NCBI GenBank assembly: GCA_000719105.1
Contig: JODX01000014.1
Location: forward strand, 124,001-188,000
Reading direction: 5' to 3'
Source of the DNA: Streptomyces sclerotialus
GTDB taxonomy: Bacteria > Actinomycetota > Actinomycetes > Streptomycetales > Streptomycetaceae
DNA: 64,000 nt
Shown: piece after piece, positions 24,097 to 33,403 of the stretch
How positions within the stretch are numbered: the first letter of the stretch is position 1
Layout of the letters: each line of letters opens with the position of its first letter
Translations under genes and position numbers: made by a program
The notes under the pieces: model-generated
Database searches by the model: none
Told to the model about the DNA's origin: nothing
What the model saw: the letters and a program-made list of their open reading frames with translations, nothing else

Positions 24097-25810
24097 GATC
24101 TCCCGTGCCGCGTACGCCGACCTGTTCGGCCCCACCACCGGGGACCGCATCCGGCTCGCCGACACCGACCTGCTGATCGAGATCGAGGAGGACCGCAGCG
24201 GCGGCCCCGGGCTCGCCGGTGACGAGGCGGTGTTCGGCGGCGGCAAGGTCATCCGCGAGTCCATGGGCCAGTCCCGGACCACGCGCGCGGACGGCACCCC
24301 GGACACCGTGATCACCGGTGCCGTGATCGTCGACCACTGGGGCATCGTCAAGGCCGACATCGGCATCCGGGACGGCCGCGTCACCGGCATCGGCAAGGCG
24401 GGCAACCCCGACACCATGGACGGGGTCCACCCGGACCTGGTCATCGGCCCGGAGACCGAGGTGATCGCGGGCAACGGCCGGATCGTCACGGCCGGGGCCG
24501 TCGACGCGCACGTCCACTTCATCTGCCCCCAGATCGCCGACGAGGCGCTTGCCGCCGGTGTGACGACGCTGGTGGGCGGGGGGACCGGCCCGGCCGAGGG
24601 GTCCAAGGCGACGACGGTCACGCCCGGTCCGTGGCACCTTGCGCGGATGCTGGAGGCCATGGAGCAGTACCCGCTCAACATCGGCTTCCTCGGCAAGGGC
24701 AACACCGTCTCGCACGAGGCGATGCTCTCCCAGATCCGCGGCGGCGCCCTCGGCCTGAAACTGCACGAGGACTGGGGGTCGACCCCGGCCGTCATCGACG
24801 CCTCGCTGACCGTCGCCGAGCGGACCGGCATCCAGGTCGCCATCCACACGGACACCCTCAACGAGGCCGGGTTCGTCGGTGACACCCTCGCCGCGATCGC
24901 CGGGCGCGGCATCCACGCGTACCACACGGAGGGCGCGGGCGGCGGGCACGCGCCCGACATCATGACCGTGGTGTCGGAGCCGCACGTCCTGCCCAGCTCC
25001 ACCAACCCGACCAGGCCCTACACCGTCAACACAGCCGAGGAACACCTCGACATGCTGATGGTGTGCCACCACCTGAACCCGGCGGTTCCGGAGGACCTGG
25101 CCTTCGCCGAGTCCCGGATCCGGCCGTCCACGATCGGGGCGGAGGACATCCTCCACGACCTGGGCGCGATCTCGATCATCTCGTCGGACTCCCAGGCCAT
25201 GGGGCGGGTGGGGGAGGTGATCCTGCGGACCTGGCAGACCGCCCATGTCATGAAGCGGCGGCGGGGCGCGCTTCCCGGTGACGGGCGCGCCGACAACCGT
25301 CGCGTACGTCGCTATGTCGCCAAGTACACGATCAACCCGGCGCTCGCGCAGGGCCTCGCGCGGGAGATCGGGTCCGTCGAGACCGGCAAGCTCGCCGACC
25401 TGGTGCTGTGGGAGCCCGCCTTCTTCGGTGTCAAGCCGCAGCTCGTCCTCAAGGGCGGACAGATCGCGTACGCCCAGATGGGTGACGCCAACGCGTCCAT
25501 CCCGACACCGCAGCCGGTCCTGCCGCGGCCGATGTACGGGGCGATCGGGCGGGCCCCCGCCGCGAACTCCTTCAACTTCGTGGCACCGCTCGCCGTCGAG
25601 GACGGGCTGCCGGAGCGGCTGGGGCTCGGGAAGCGGTTCGTCGCCATCGAGTCGACGCGCGGGGTGACCAAGGCCGACATGCGCGAGAACGACGCGCGGC
25701 CGGAGGTGCGGGTCGACCCCGACAGTTTCGCCGTGCACATCGACGGCGAGCTGGTCGAGGCCACGCCCGCGGCCGAGCTGCCCATGGCCCAGCGCTACTT
25801 CCTCTTCTGA
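24089..25810 (+). CDS. ureC: Urease alpha (catalytic) subunit
   Basis: A 573-aa catalytic subunit. The bi-nickel site is complete: His141 and His143 (DAHVHFICP), carbamylated Lys224 ([10 protein letters not shown]), His253 (AIHTDTLNE), His279 ([11 protein letters not shown]) and Asp367 ([10 protein letters not shown]). The flap Cys326-His327 (MVCHHLN) is present. The start ATG 24089 has GGAGG 8 nt upstream; a GTG at 24080 overlaps that site and is less likely. Standard length, no sign of decay. Confidence 0.98.
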   Translation: MPEISRAAYADLFGPTTGDRIRLADTDLLIEIEEDRSGGPGLAGDEAVFGGGKVIRESMGQSRTTRADGTPDTVITGAVIVDHWGIVKADIGIRDGRVTGIGKAGNPDTMDGVHPDLVIGPETEVIAGNGRIVTAGAVDAHVHFICPQIADEALAAGVTTLVGGGTGPAEGSKATTVTPGPWHLARMLEAMEQYPLNIGFLGKGNTVSHEAMLSQIRGGALGLKLHEDWGSTPAVIDASLTVAERTGIQVAIHTDTLNEAGFVGDTLAAIAGRGIHAYHTEGAGGGHAPDIMTVVSEPHVLPSSTNPTRPYTVNTAEEHLDMLMVCHHLNPAVPEDLAFAESRIRPSTIGAEDILHDLGAISIISSDSQAMGRVGEVILRTWQTAHVMKRRRGALPGDGRADNRRVRRYVAKYTINPALAQGLAREIGSVETGKLADLVLWEPAFFGVKPQLVLKGGQIAYAQMGDANASIPTPQPVLPRPMYGAIGRAPAANSFNFVAPLAVEDGLPERLGLGKRFVAIESTRGVTKADMRENDARPEVRVDPDSFAVHIDGELVEATPAAELPMAQRYFLF

Positions 25811-25818
25811 GGCCGGCG

Positions 25819-26493
25819 ATGACCAGGGCAGCACTACTGGTTCTGGCCGACGGCCGCTTCCCCGCCGGAGGGCATGCGCACTCCGGCGGGGCGGAGGCGG
25901 CCGTCAAGGCCGGACGGATCACCGGGGCGTCCGGGCTGGAGTCCTTCTGCCGGGGGCGGCTGCACACCGCCGGGCTGGTCTCGGCCGGTCTGGCCGCAGC
26001 GGCGGCGCTCGGCATGGATCCGGCGGAGCTCGACGCCGCCGCGGACGCCCGGACGCCGTCGCCCGCGCTGCGCGGTGTCGCGCGCCGGCTGGGGCGGCAG
26101 CTGATGCGGGCGGCGCGGGTCACCTGGCCGTCGGCCGAACTCGACGCCCTGGCCCGGCAGTTCCCCAAGGGTGCGCATCAGCCGGTCGTCCTCGGGGTCG
26201 CGGCGCGTGCCGCCGGACTGGGGGCCGAGGACGCGGCGTACTGCTCCGTGTACGAGGGCGTCAGCGGGCCGGCGACCGCGACGGTGCGGTTGCTGAGCCT
26301 GGACCCGTTCGATGCGACGGGGGTGGTCGCGCGGCTGGCGCCCGAGATGGACCTGGTGGTCGGGCGGGCGGTGGAGGCGGCGCGCCGGGCGGTGCACGAC
26401 GGGGTGGATGTGCTGCCGGCTGCGTCGGCGCCGTTGCTGGAGATCGGGGCGGAGGGGCATGCGGGGTGGGCGGTGCGGCTGTTCGCTTCCTAG
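25819..26493 (+). CDS. ureF: Urease accessory protein UreF
   Basis: A 224-aa all-helical accessory protein that gates GTPase activity of UreG within the UreDFG complex during nickel insertion. Recognised by LLVLADGRFPAGGHAHSGG at the N-terminus, QFPKGAHQPVVLGVAA, and the C-terminal SAPLLEIGAEGHAGWAVRLF. It starts 8 nt after ureC. A 203-bp gap with repeated sequence separates it from ureG. Confidence 0.94.
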   Translation: MTRAALLVLADGRFPAGGHAHSGGAEAAVKAGRITGASGLESFCRGRLHTAGLVSAGLAAAAALGMDPAELDAAADARTPSPALRGVARRLGRQLMRAARVTWPSAELDALARQFPKGAHQPVVLGVAARAAGLGAEDAAYCSVYEGVSGPATATVRLLSLDPFDATGVVARLAPEMDLVVGRAVEAARRAVHDGVDVLPAASAPLLEIGAEGHAGWAVRLFAS

Positions 26494-26696
26494 GTGTTCT
26501 CGCCCCCGCCGCCCCTACCCGTCCCGCTTCCGGGGGCTCCGCCCCCGGACCCCCGTATCGGCCTGGACGGCCTCGTCCTCAAGCGCCGGACGGGCTGCGT
26601 TTACCCGGACCGCGCTGACAAGGCACCGGACCAGGGCGTCGCCCATGGCGCCGGCCACGGTGCAACCCCGCCTGATCAACTACAGGAGCCGCTCAC
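26494..26696 (+). repeat. Streptomyces intergenic repeat between ureF and ureG
   Basis: It contains the hairpin CCGGGGGC-TCC-GCCCCCGG (26530-26548) followed by GACCCCCG and, at 26569-26597, a block whose minus strand reads CAGCCCGTCCGGCGCTTGAG then GACGAGG. From memory both blocks are very common intergenic repeats in Streptomyces genomes. It could terminate or attenuate ureABCF transcription before ureGD. No ORF here is credible; the last 10 bases hold the ureG ribosome binding site CAGGAG. Confidence 0.8.
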
Positions 26697-27386
26697 ATGC
26701 ATCTCGACCACACCCACCCCCACACCCACGACGGCCCCGCCGCCCTCAGCGCCGACGCCCACCGGCCCGACGGCCGGCGCCGTGCCCTGCGGATCGGGCT
26801 CGGCGGGCCCGTCGGTTCCGGCAAGACCGCCACCGTCGCCGCGCTGTGCCGGGCCCTGCGCGACGAGCTGTCGCTGGCCGTCGTCACGAATGACATCTAT
26901 ACGCGGGAGGACGCCGAGTTCCTGCTGCGTGAGGCGGTGCTGCCGCCGGAGCGGATCACCGCCGTGGAGACCGGAGCCTGCCCGCACACCGCGATCCGGG
27001 ACGACATCTCCGCGAACCTCGAGGCGGTGGAGGAACTGGAGGACGAGGTGGGGCCGCTGGACCTCATCCTGGTCGAGTCCGGGGGCGACAACCTCACGGC
27101 GACCTTCTCCAAGGGCCTCGTCGACGCGCAGATCTTCGTGATCGACGTCGCGGGCGGCGACGACATCCCGCGCAAGGGCGGGCCCGGCGTCACCACCGCC
27201 GACCTGCTCGTCATCAACAAGACCGACCTCGCCCCGTACGTCGGCTCCGACCTGGCCCGGATGGCCGCGGACGCCAAGGCGCAGCGCGCCGAACTGCCCG
27301 TGGTCCTCCAGTCGCTGCGCGGCGAGGGCGGGGTCACGGCCGTCGCCCAGTGGGTGCGGGAGCGGCTCGCCGCGTGGACGGCATGA
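26697..27386 (+). CDS. ureG: Urease accessory GTPase UreG
   Basis: A 229-aa SIMIBI-class GTPase delivering nickel to urease. A His-rich N-terminus ([11 protein letters not shown]) is a likely nickel-holding tail. The P-loop GPVGSGKT (about residues 37-44), the metal-site CPH in [19 protein letters not shown] and the guanine-specificity motif NKTD are all present. Own ribosome binding site 6 nt upstream. It overlaps ureD by 4 nt. Confidence 0.97.
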   Translation: MHLDHTHPHTHDGPAALSADAHRPDGRRRALRIGLGGPVGSGKTATVAALCRALRDELSLAVVTNDIYTREDAEFLLREAVLPPERITAVETGACPHTAIRDDISANLEAVEELEDEVGPLDLILVESGGDNLTATFSKGLVDAQIFVIDVAGGDDIPRKGGPGVTTADLLVINKTDLAPYVGSDLARMAADAKAQRAELPVVLQSLRGEGGVTAVAQWVRERLAAWTA

Positions 27387-28153
27387 CGACGGCGACCACC
27401 GGGGGCGTACGGGCCACCGCGCGAATCTCGGCACGGGCCGACGGGCGGGGCGGCACCGCGCTGCCCGTGCTCGAGGGCGAGGGGCCGCTCGCCCTGCGCC
27501 GCACCCGGGCCGCGGCCGGTGACGAGGCGCGGGTGATGCTCGTCGGCGCCATGAGCGGGCCGCTGGGCGGGGACCACTTCACCGTGGCCGCGGAGGCCGG
27601 TGCGGGGGCCCGGCTGCACGTGGGGTCGGCGGCGGCCACCATCGCCCTGCCGGGGCAGGCCAAAGGAGGGGCGCGTTACGACGTACGGCTCGAGGTCGCC
27701 GCCGGGGGCGAACTGCGGTGGCTGCCCGAGCAGTTGATCTCCGCCGCGGGGAGCGAGCTGTACGTCACCTCGCGCATCGAACTCGCGCCCGGCGCCCGGC
27801 TGGTGTTCAGGGAGGAGCAGGTGCTCGGGCGTGCCGGGGAGGAACCGGGACGGCTCACCAGCCGGCTCACCGTGCGCCTGGGCGGGCGGCCGCTGTACGA
27901 CCAGGAGGTGGCCTGCGGGCCGGGTGCGCCGGGCGGGTGGGACGGGCCCGCCGTGCTGGCCGGGCACCGTGCCCTCGGGCAAGTCATCGTCGTACGGCCC
28001 GAGTTCGAAGAGCGCGTGCCCGAGGCGCGGCTCCTCGGCGAGTGTGCCGCGCTCACCCCGCTCGCCGGGCCCGCCGTCCTCGTCACCGCCCTGGCGGGTG
28101 ACGCGCTGCGGCTGCGTCGGCTGCTCGACGAGGCCCTGGCCACGCTCGGGTGA
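27383..28153 (+). CDS. ureD: Urease accessory protein UreD
   Basis: A 256-aa scaffold protein binding apo-urease during activation. Recognised by [38 protein letters not shown] and the C-terminal [20 protein letters not shown]. It begins with ATG overlapping the ureG stop (ATGA). Slightly shorter than E. coli-type UreD, as usual in actinobacteria. Last gene of the urease cluster. Confidence 0.92.
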   Translation: MTTATTGGVRATARISARADGRGGTALPVLEGEGPLALRRTRAAAGDEARVMLVGAMSGPLGGDHFTVAAEAGAGARLHVGSAAATIALPGQAKGGARYDVRLEVAAGGELRWLPEQLISAAGSELYVTSRIELAPGARLVFREEQVLGRAGEEPGRLTSRLTVRLGGRPLYDQEVACGPGAPGGWDGPAVLAGHRALGQVIVVRPEFEERVPEARLLGECAALTPLAGPAVLVTALAGDALRLRRLLDEALATLG

Positions 28154-28299
28154 CCGGGGCGCACCGCTGGCGGAACGACGAGCACCGGTTATCGGAATAG
28201 CAAAATAATCTTCCCCTGTCTGTTCACAGCAGTGTCACAGCGACGAGGATCGCCCCGCTGACTGTTCGACATTCGATACCAGACTGCGGGAGTTCCCAC

Positions 28300-29895
28300 G
28301 TGAGAGGCATGCGACCGACACGGCGGGCCACGGCGCTCGGGTCCGCCGGAGCGCTCATCACGGCCACCCTCATAGCCGGCGTCGTGACCGCGCCCCCGGC
28401 GGGCGCGGCTCCGCGCACCGGCGGCGACCAGGAGGCGCGCGGGGCGGCCGTGGCCGCCGCCCGGGCCGCCGACAAGGGGATCGACTGGCAGGACTGTCCC
28501 GAGGACTGGGGCCTGGAGAAGCCGATCCAGTGCGGCTGGGTGACCGTGCCGCTCGACTACGCCAAGCCGAACGGCAAGCAGATCAAGCTTGCCGTCGACC
28601 GGATCGGCAACACGGGTACGAAGGCGGAGCGCCAGGGCGCCCTCGTCTACAACCCGGGCGGTCCCGGCGGCTCCGGCCTGCGCTTCCCGCGCCGGGTCAC
28701 CACCAAGGCCCCGATCTGGACCGACACCGCCAAGGCGTACGACTTCGTGGGCTTCGACCCGCGCGGCGTCGGCCACTCGACGCCCATCTCCTGCGTCGAC
28801 CCCCAGGAGTTCGTGGCGGCGCCCAAGATGGACCCGGTCCCGGACTCCGAGGCCGACAAGCGCGCCCAGCGCAAGCTCGCCGCCGAGTACGCGGACGGCT
28901 GCAAGGAGCGCAGCGGCTGGATGCTGCCGCACATGACGACCCCGAACACCGCCCGCGACCTCGACGTCATCCGTGCTGCGCTGGGGGAGCGGAAGCTCAA
29001 CTTCCTCGGCGTCTCCTACGGCACGTACCTCGGAGCCGTGTACGGCACGCTCTTCCCGGGCCACGTGCGCCGCATGGTGCTCGACAGCGTCGTCAACCCG
29101 TCGCGCGAGAAGATCTGGTACCAGGCCAACCTGGACCAGGACGTCGCCTTCGAGAGCCGCTGGAAGGACTGGACGAGCTGGGTCGCCGAGAACGACGCGG
29201 CCTTCCACCTCGGTGACACGCAGGCGAAGGTCCAGGCGAAGTGGGAGGAGCTGCGCGCCACCGCCAAGAAGGCCCCGCTCGGCGGGGTGGTCGGCCCGGC
29301 CGAGCTGATCTCCTTCTTCCAGGGCGCCCCGTACTACGACTCCTCCTGGGTGCCCACCGCCACCGTGTGGAGCCAGTACGCCGCCGGTGACACCCAGGCC
29401 CTGGTCGACGCCGCCGCTCCCGACCTCTCGGACAAGGCGGGCAACGCGGCCGCGGAGAACGGCAACGCCGTCTACACGGCCGTCGAGTGCGCCGACGCCA
29501 AGTGGCCGACGAGCTGGCAGACCTGGGACCGCGACAACACCCGGCTGCACCAGGACCACCCGTTCATGACCTGGGCCAACGCCTGGATGAACCTGCCCTG
29601 CGCCACCTGGAGGTCCAAGCAGCACACGCCGGTGGAGGTGACGACCAGGAAGGGCCTGCCGCCCGTCCTGATCGTCCAGGCGGAGCGCGACGCGGCCACC
29701 CCCTACGAGGGCGCCGTCGAACTCCACAAGCGGTTCGAGGGCTCGCGCCTCATCACCGAGAAGGACGCGGGCTCGCACGGCGTGACCGGGCTCGCCAACC
29801 CGTGCATCAACGAGCGCGTGGACACCTACCTGCTCAGCGGGAGGACGGACCGGTCCGACGTGACGTGCGCGTCGCACACCCTGCCCAAGCCGTAG
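28300..29895 (+). CDS. tap: Secreted tripeptidyl aminopeptidase
   Basis: A 531-aa secreted alpha/beta-hydrolase peptidase removing N-terminal tripeptides from extracellular proteins; it matches S. lividans Tap closely from memory over most of its length. A twin-basic signal peptide (about 1-37, MRPTRRATALGS to PAGAA) precedes a propeptide-like segment. Catalytic Ser lies in VSYGTYLGAVYG, the Asp in ERDAATPYEGA and His in KDAGSHGVTG; the oxyanion region is NPGGPGGSG. The GTG at 28300 has GGGAG 7 nt upstream; ATG 28309 is an alternative. The region before it (28190-28240) is unusually AT-rich and probably holds the promoter. Confidence 0.95.
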   Translation: MRGMRPTRRATALGSAGALITATLIAGVVTAPPAGAAPRTGGDQEARGAAVAAARAADKGIDWQDCPEDWGLEKPIQCGWVTVPLDYAKPNGKQIKLAVDRIGNTGTKAERQGALVYNPGGPGGSGLRFPRRVTTKAPIWTDTAKAYDFVGFDPRGVGHSTPISCVDPQEFVAAPKMDPVPDSEADKRAQRKLAAEYADGCKERSGWMLPHMTTPNTARDLDVIRAALGERKLNFLGVSYGTYLGAVYGTLFPGHVRRMVLDSVVNPSREKIWYQANLDQDVAFESRWKDWTSWVAENDAAFHLGDTQAKVQAKWEELRATAKKAPLGGVVGPAELISFFQGAPYYDSSWVPTATVWSQYAAGDTQALVDAAAPDLSDKAGNAAAENGNAVYTAVECADAKWPTSWQTWDRDNTRLHQDHPFMTWANAWMNLPCATWRSKQHTPVEVTTRKGLPPVLIVQAERDAATPYEGAVELHKRFEGSRLITEKDAGSHGVTGLANPCINERVDTYLLSGRTDRSDVTCASHTLPKP

Positions 29896-29908
29896 GCGAC
29901 AGTCGCAG

Positions 29909-29948
29909 GTGAGGAAGGGCGGCCGGAAGTCCGGCCGCCCTTCCTCAC
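29909..29948. terminator. Bidirectional terminator hairpin between tap and epimerase genes
   Basis: A perfect 18-bp stem (GTGAGGAAGGGCGGCCGG and complement) with an AAGT loop. It starts 13 nt after the tap stop and its right arm covers the stop codon of the convergent epimerase gene. Confidence 0.9.
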
Positions 29949-30997
29949 GTCGCCGGTGCCGCTGGCGCCGGTGCCGCGTCGAGCCAGGCGTCCTCGGCCG
30001 CATAGTCGAAGAGGTCGCCGTAGGCCTGGAACAGCTTCGGGTACGCCTCCCGCCAGTCCCGGCCGGCCAGCCGCCGCTCGATCCACTCGACCGTCTCCGG
30101 CAGCGTCTCGGCGTACCGCGCCACCGGGCCGAGTCCCAGCTCGCGCCGCGCCGCCGTCATGTCGCAGACCACGGGCGCCGGGACGGACCACGGGGTGTCG
30201 CCCACCGTCGGAGCCGGCGGAGGGCCGTCGACCAGGACCGTCTCCGGCTCCACGCCCATCACCGCGTCGATCGCGGCGGCGATCTCCGCGACCGTCGGTG
30301 CCTCGTCGTCGCAGGCGTTGAGGACCCGCGGTCCCGGCCGGGCCGCGGCCAGGCGGATCAGCTCGGCGAGGGTGTGCACGCTCACCGGGTGGAAGCGGCT
30401 CCGGCCGCCGTACGCGACGACCCGCCGCCCGCGCCCGTCCAGGTTCCGCTTGACGAAGTACAGCTCGCGGGGCGTGCGGCAGTACGGTCCGTGGACCGCC
30501 CCGGCGCGCAGCAGCGTGGCCGGCAACCGGTCGCCGGCGGCGAGGAGTTCCTGTTCCAGGGCCGCCTTGCCGGTGCTGTACGTGGACTCGCCCGGTGCCA
30601 CCGTGGGCTGGGTCTCCGGAATCGGCACCGGGTACTCGGGGAAGCCGTCCGGCTCCGACTGGGTGTCGAAGCCGCGGCCCTTGCCGTCCTCGTACACCGA
30701 CACGCTGGAGACCACCACCGCCGAGCCGACGCGCCCGGCGAGGGAGGTCAACTGCCGTGCGTGCCGCGCCCCGTAGGCGACGACGTCGACCACCAGGTCG
30801 CAGCCGTCGCCGACGACGGCGGCCAGCGCCGCGTCGTCCTCGCGGTCCAGCCGTACCGTCCGCACCCCGTCGGGCCACGCCGCGTCCCGGTCGCCGCCGC
30901 GCGACGCGGCCGTCACCTCCCAGCCGTCGCTCGCCAGGGCGCCCACCGCCGGGCGCCCGATCTGGCCTGTCGCTCCGATCACCACAGCACGTCTCAT
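29945..30997 (-). CDS. NAD-dependent epimerase/dehydratase family protein
   Basis: A 350-aa extended short-chain dehydrogenase. The Rossmann motif is GATGQIGRP at the very N-terminus; VVSSVSVYED gives the catalytic Ser, and YSTGKAALE the YxxxK dyad. The C-terminal half (ACDDEAPTVAEIAAAI, EAYPKLFQAYGDLFDYAAED) is typical of reductases acting on nucleotide sugars or similar substrates; the substrate here is unknown. The ATG 30997 is 6 nt after TACGGT and lacks a ribosome binding site, so the mRNA may be leaderless. Confidence 0.85.
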   Translation of the reverse strand: MRRAVVIGATGQIGRPAVGALASDGWEVTAASRGGDRDAAWPDGVRTVRLDREDDAALAAVVGDGCDLVVDVVAYGARHARQLTSLAGRVGSAVVVSSVSVYEDGKGRGFDTQSEPDGFPEYPVPIPETQPTVAPGESTYSTGKAALEQELLAAGDRLPATLLRAGAVHGPYCRTPRELYFVKRNLDGRGRRVVAYGGRSRFHPVSVHTLAELIRLAAARPGPRVLNACDDEAPTVAEIAAAIDAVMGVEPETVLVDGPPPAPTVGDTPWSVPAPVVCDMTAARRELGLGPVARYAETLPETVEWIERRLAGRDWREAYPKLFQAYGDLFDYAAEDAWLDAAPAPAAPAT

Positions 30998-31079
30998 GGA
31001 AAGACCGTAGGGGCCGGTGGGCCCGGCTCCCAGGCCCTTCTGCCGAGGGCAGAGGCGTTGACAGGCGTCCACGGGTCCG

Positions 31080-31796
31080 TCAGCTGAGCGGCATCCGCGG
31101 GAACCGGCGGGTCCTCGCCTCGGCGTCCTCCTCCTTGGCGACCGACGCGTACTTGTCGACGTACTCCTGCTCGGAGAGCGACAGGATGGCGTACATGATC
31201 TCGTCGGTGACGGCGCGCAGGACCGCCTTCTCGTCCTCCATGCCGGCGTAGCGGGAGAAGTCGAGGGGCTTGCCGAAGCGGATCGTCACCGGGCGGAAGT
31301 CCGGGATCTTCTTGCCGGGCGGCTGGGCCTCGAAGGTGCCGATCATCGCGCAGGGGATCACGGGCACCCGGGCCTTCAGCGCCATCACCGCGACGCCGAC
31401 CTTGCCCTTGTACAGGCGGCCGTCGTGCGAACGGGTGCCCTCGGGGTAGATGCCGAGCAGTTCGTTCCTGCGCAGGACGCCGAGGCCCTCACGGATCGCC
31501 GCCCGGCCCGCCTCCTTGCCGGAGCGGTCGACCGGGATCTGTCCGGCACTGCGGAAGAAGGCGGCCGTCAGGCGCCCCTTGATGCCGGGGCCCGTGAAGT
31601 ACTCGGCCTTCGCGAGGAAGGTGATGCGCCGCTTCAGCACCGCGGGCATCAGGAAGTGGTCCGAGAAGGACAGGTGGTTGCCGGCGATGATGGCGGGGCC
31701 CGAGTCCGGTACGTGGTCGAGTCCCTCGATACGGGGACGGAAGGCCAGTCGCAGCAGCGGCCCGAGAATCACGTATTTGAGCAGGTAGTAGAACAA
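31080..31796 (-). CDS. 1-acyl-sn-glycerol-3-phosphate acyltransferase (PlsC family)
   Basis: A 238-aa membrane-associated acyltransferase making phosphatidic acid or a related lipid. Block I is NHLSFSDHF (HX4D), block II GQIPVDRSG, block III YPEGTRSHDG and block IV VPVIPCAMIG. An N-terminal membrane helix FYYLLKYVILGPLLRLAF is present. The start TTG 31796 is chosen because GAGGAG lies 7 nt upstream. It stands about 80 nt upstream of the epimerase gene on the same strand. Confidence 0.92.
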   Translation of the reverse strand: MFYYLLKYVILGPLLRLAFRPRIEGLDHVPDSGPAIIAGNHLSFSDHFLMPAVLKRRITFLAKAEYFTGPGIKGRLTAAFFRSAGQIPVDRSGKEAGRAAIREGLGVLRRNELLGIYPEGTRSHDGRLYKGKVGVAVMALKARVPVIPCAMIGTFEAQPPGKKIPDFRPVTIRFGKPLDFSRYAGMEDEKAVLRAVTDEIMYAILSLSEQEYVDKYASVAKEEDAEARTRRFPRMPLS

Positions 31797-31829
31797 GGGG
31801 TCGCTCCTCACTCTGGCGGATCGGCTCAA

Positions 31830-32244
31830 CCGCCGCGTTCTAGCAGGTCAGCGGGCGTCTGATGGGGTGCCAGTGTAAGCGTGGGCACGGTCATCCGGAA
31901 CCGTGCAGGAGCGGGGTCGTGGCGCTGTCGGGGGACCGCTCGTGGACGGCTCGCGAGTCGGTCGTGAGGCGGTCGTGGATCGCTCCGTGACCGATCGAGT
32001 ATCAGTCCCGATCGGAAGAACCCGAAGTCTCTCGGGAAGCGGGATCAATAAAGCGCCGCAAGTGTTCTGGAGTTGTCGGAAACGGTGAGCGAGCGATTCA
32101 TGGCGCCGTACCGGCAATAGGGTGGGGCGCCGGGTGCTTCTGGGTTTTCCGTCCGGCTCCGTGCGGCCTTACGGAAAGCAGGTGTAGGGGCTACTGCCCG
32201 CGGAGATGCAGGGCCTACACTGTGGGACTCTCGTAGGGGGATGT
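31830..32244. other. Intergenic region, 415 bp, without a credible gene
   Basis: Less GC-rich than its surroundings. The 3' part holds the probable promoter of the RelE-like gene: TACACT (32216-32221) is a good -10 about 25 nt before the ATG, with only a weak -35 (CTGCCC at 32194-32199). The rest (31860-32160) has short open frames on both strands with codon use unlike the neighbours, and I regard it as non-coding. Confidence 0.55.
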
Positions 32245-32535
32245 ATGGAGCAACAGATACGGCTGGCCGGCTCGGCCAAGCAGTTCTTGCGGGAGATGGG
32301 GAGAGCCGAGCGCCAGGAACTGGCCGATGCCCTGAAGTCCGCCTTCGGCGGGGGAAATCATTCCCCGGTCGTCGGAGTGCGGATGACTCCTGAGGGTTTC
32401 CGCGCCATGCTGCTGTCCATCGGCTACTTGATTGTCTTCCGTCAGATGGACGAATTCGAAATCAAACAGTACGACATCGACCGGGGGGTTATGGTCATGG
32501 ACATTCTGACCGCAAGTGAGGCCCAGCCTTTCTAG
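32245..32535 (+). CDS. Small protein with RelE/ParE-like layout
   Basis: A 96-aa protein. Order of predicted elements: short strand (QIRLAG), helical hairpin (SAKQFLREMGRAERQELADALKS is two helices), then strands FRAMLLSIGYLIVFRQM and KQYDIDRGVMVMDIL. This is the order in RelE/ParE toxins, but no catalytic residues can be assigned and similarity is by shape only. Ribosome binding site GGGGG upstream of ATG 32245. Its stop is 1 nt from the stop of the convergent TM gene. Base composition is lower in GC than its neighbours, suggesting recent acquisition. Confidence 0.65.
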   Translation: MEQQIRLAGSAKQFLREMGRAERQELADALKSAFGGGNHSPVVGVRMTPEGFRAMLLSIGYLIVFRQMDEFEIKQYDIDRGVMVMDILTASEAQPF

Positions 32536-32536
32536 A

Positions 32537-33256
32537 TCAGGCCGGAGCGGGAGCCGCCAGGGCGTGGATGTGCACGTCGACGACGGGGGCGGGGGACTTG
32601 GGAGGGTTGGCCGCGTAGGCGAAGGCGCCGAGCGCCACGGCCGCGACGAGCGACGCCCAGACCAGCCGGATCTTCATGTGCCGGAACAGTTCGAGGGTCA
32701 CGTGGTAGTTGGCGCACTGGACCACCTCGCGCGCCGCGGCGCGCAGTTCCCCCGCCCGCTGCACGGCCGTCTCCCGGGAGGCGGGATCGGCGGCGGAGTG
32801 GATCCGCTCGTCGGCCTCGCGGAGCCGGCGGTGGAGGGCGGGCAGATCCGGGGCCACATGGCCGTACAGCTCGTGCCGGTTGTCCTCGATGTGCTGGGCC
32901 ACGCGGTCGAACCGGCGCCGTCGTGCGTGGCCGGGCACGTCCTGGAGCAGCGACTCGATGTCCCGGTCCGTGAAGGTGTTGAGGGTGACCCAGTCCTGGG
33001 TGAGGACGGCGCAGGCGCTGTTCGCCATGTATCCCAGGGCGGCCAGCGCGGTGCCGATGCCGGCGATCGCCACCCACAGGCGCCACGAGGTGGGGGGCAG
33101 CTCTCCCAGGCCGGTGAGCTGTAGACCGGCCGTCAGGGCCACGGCTATGCCGGCGAACGCCGTGAGCAGCCACTTCGCGGTGGAGCGCAGCGATTCCAGG
33201 GCGGCCGCGTACCCGGTTCCCGTCGGCGGGATCTCGGGAGCGGAGCTGCCGGCCAT
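32537..33256 (-). CDS. Three-TM helical protein of unknown function
   Basis: A 239-aa membrane protein. TM1 is WLLTAFAGIAVALTAGLQL (about residue 29), TM2 LWVAIAGIGTALAALGYM (about 60), then a 110-residue charged helical cytoplasmic part (ARRRRFDRVAQHIEDNRHEL, RREADERIHSAADPAS) and TM3 LVWASLVAAVALGAFAYA near the C-terminus. The layout of two TM helices plus helical region recalls effector modules of some bacterial conflict systems; that is only resemblance. Divergent from the Phd-ROK fusion, with a shared palindromic operator. Ribosome binding site GGGGG before ATG 33256. Confidence 0.75.
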   Translation of the reverse strand: MAGSSAPEIPPTGTGYAAALESLRSTAKWLLTAFAGIAVALTAGLQLTGLGELPPTSWRLWVAIAGIGTALAALGYMANSACAVLTQDWVTLNTFTDRDIESLLQDVPGHARRRRFDRVAQHIEDNRHELYGHVAPDLPALHRRLREADERIHSAADPASRETAVQRAGELRAAAREVVQCANYHVTLELFRHMKIRLVWASLVAAVALGAFAYAANPPKSPAPVVDVHIHALAAPAPA

Positions 33257-33289
33257 CGTGGCCCCCTCTTGGACGACTGTCCGGAACCT

Positions 33290-33330
33290 GTCGTCAACGG
33301 TTGACGACGCCTCTCGGAGGGTACAAGCTA
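33290..33330. promoter_or_regulatory. 19-bp palindrome over the divergent Phd-ROK promoter
   Basis: GTCGTCAAC-G-GTTGACGAC (33290-33308) is a perfect palindrome with 9-bp arms. Its right arm contains TTGACG (33301-33306), a -35 box followed at the right distance by the AT-rich TACAAGCTA (33322-33330). It is a likely operator for the fusion regulator transcribed rightwards and for the TM gene leftwards. Confidence 0.65.
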
Positions 33331-33403
33331 TCCGGAGTGCCAACAACAGCCGCTCTCGGGCACTTGCGCGCGGGGCGTCGCCGGTCCGGGAGGGGAGTCA
33401 CTC

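Noticed and set aside
24035..25834. 599-codon open frame on the minus strand opposite ureC
   Set aside because: Shadow of ureC; low-complexity Arg/Gly/Val/Asp composition.
28189..30003. 604-codon open frame opposite tap
   Set aside because: Shadow of tap; no ribosome binding site or recognisable domain.
31848..32117. 89-codon minus-strand frame in the 415-bp gap
   Set aside because: Arg/Pro/Thr-rich with poor third-position GC and no ribosome binding site; more likely non-coding.
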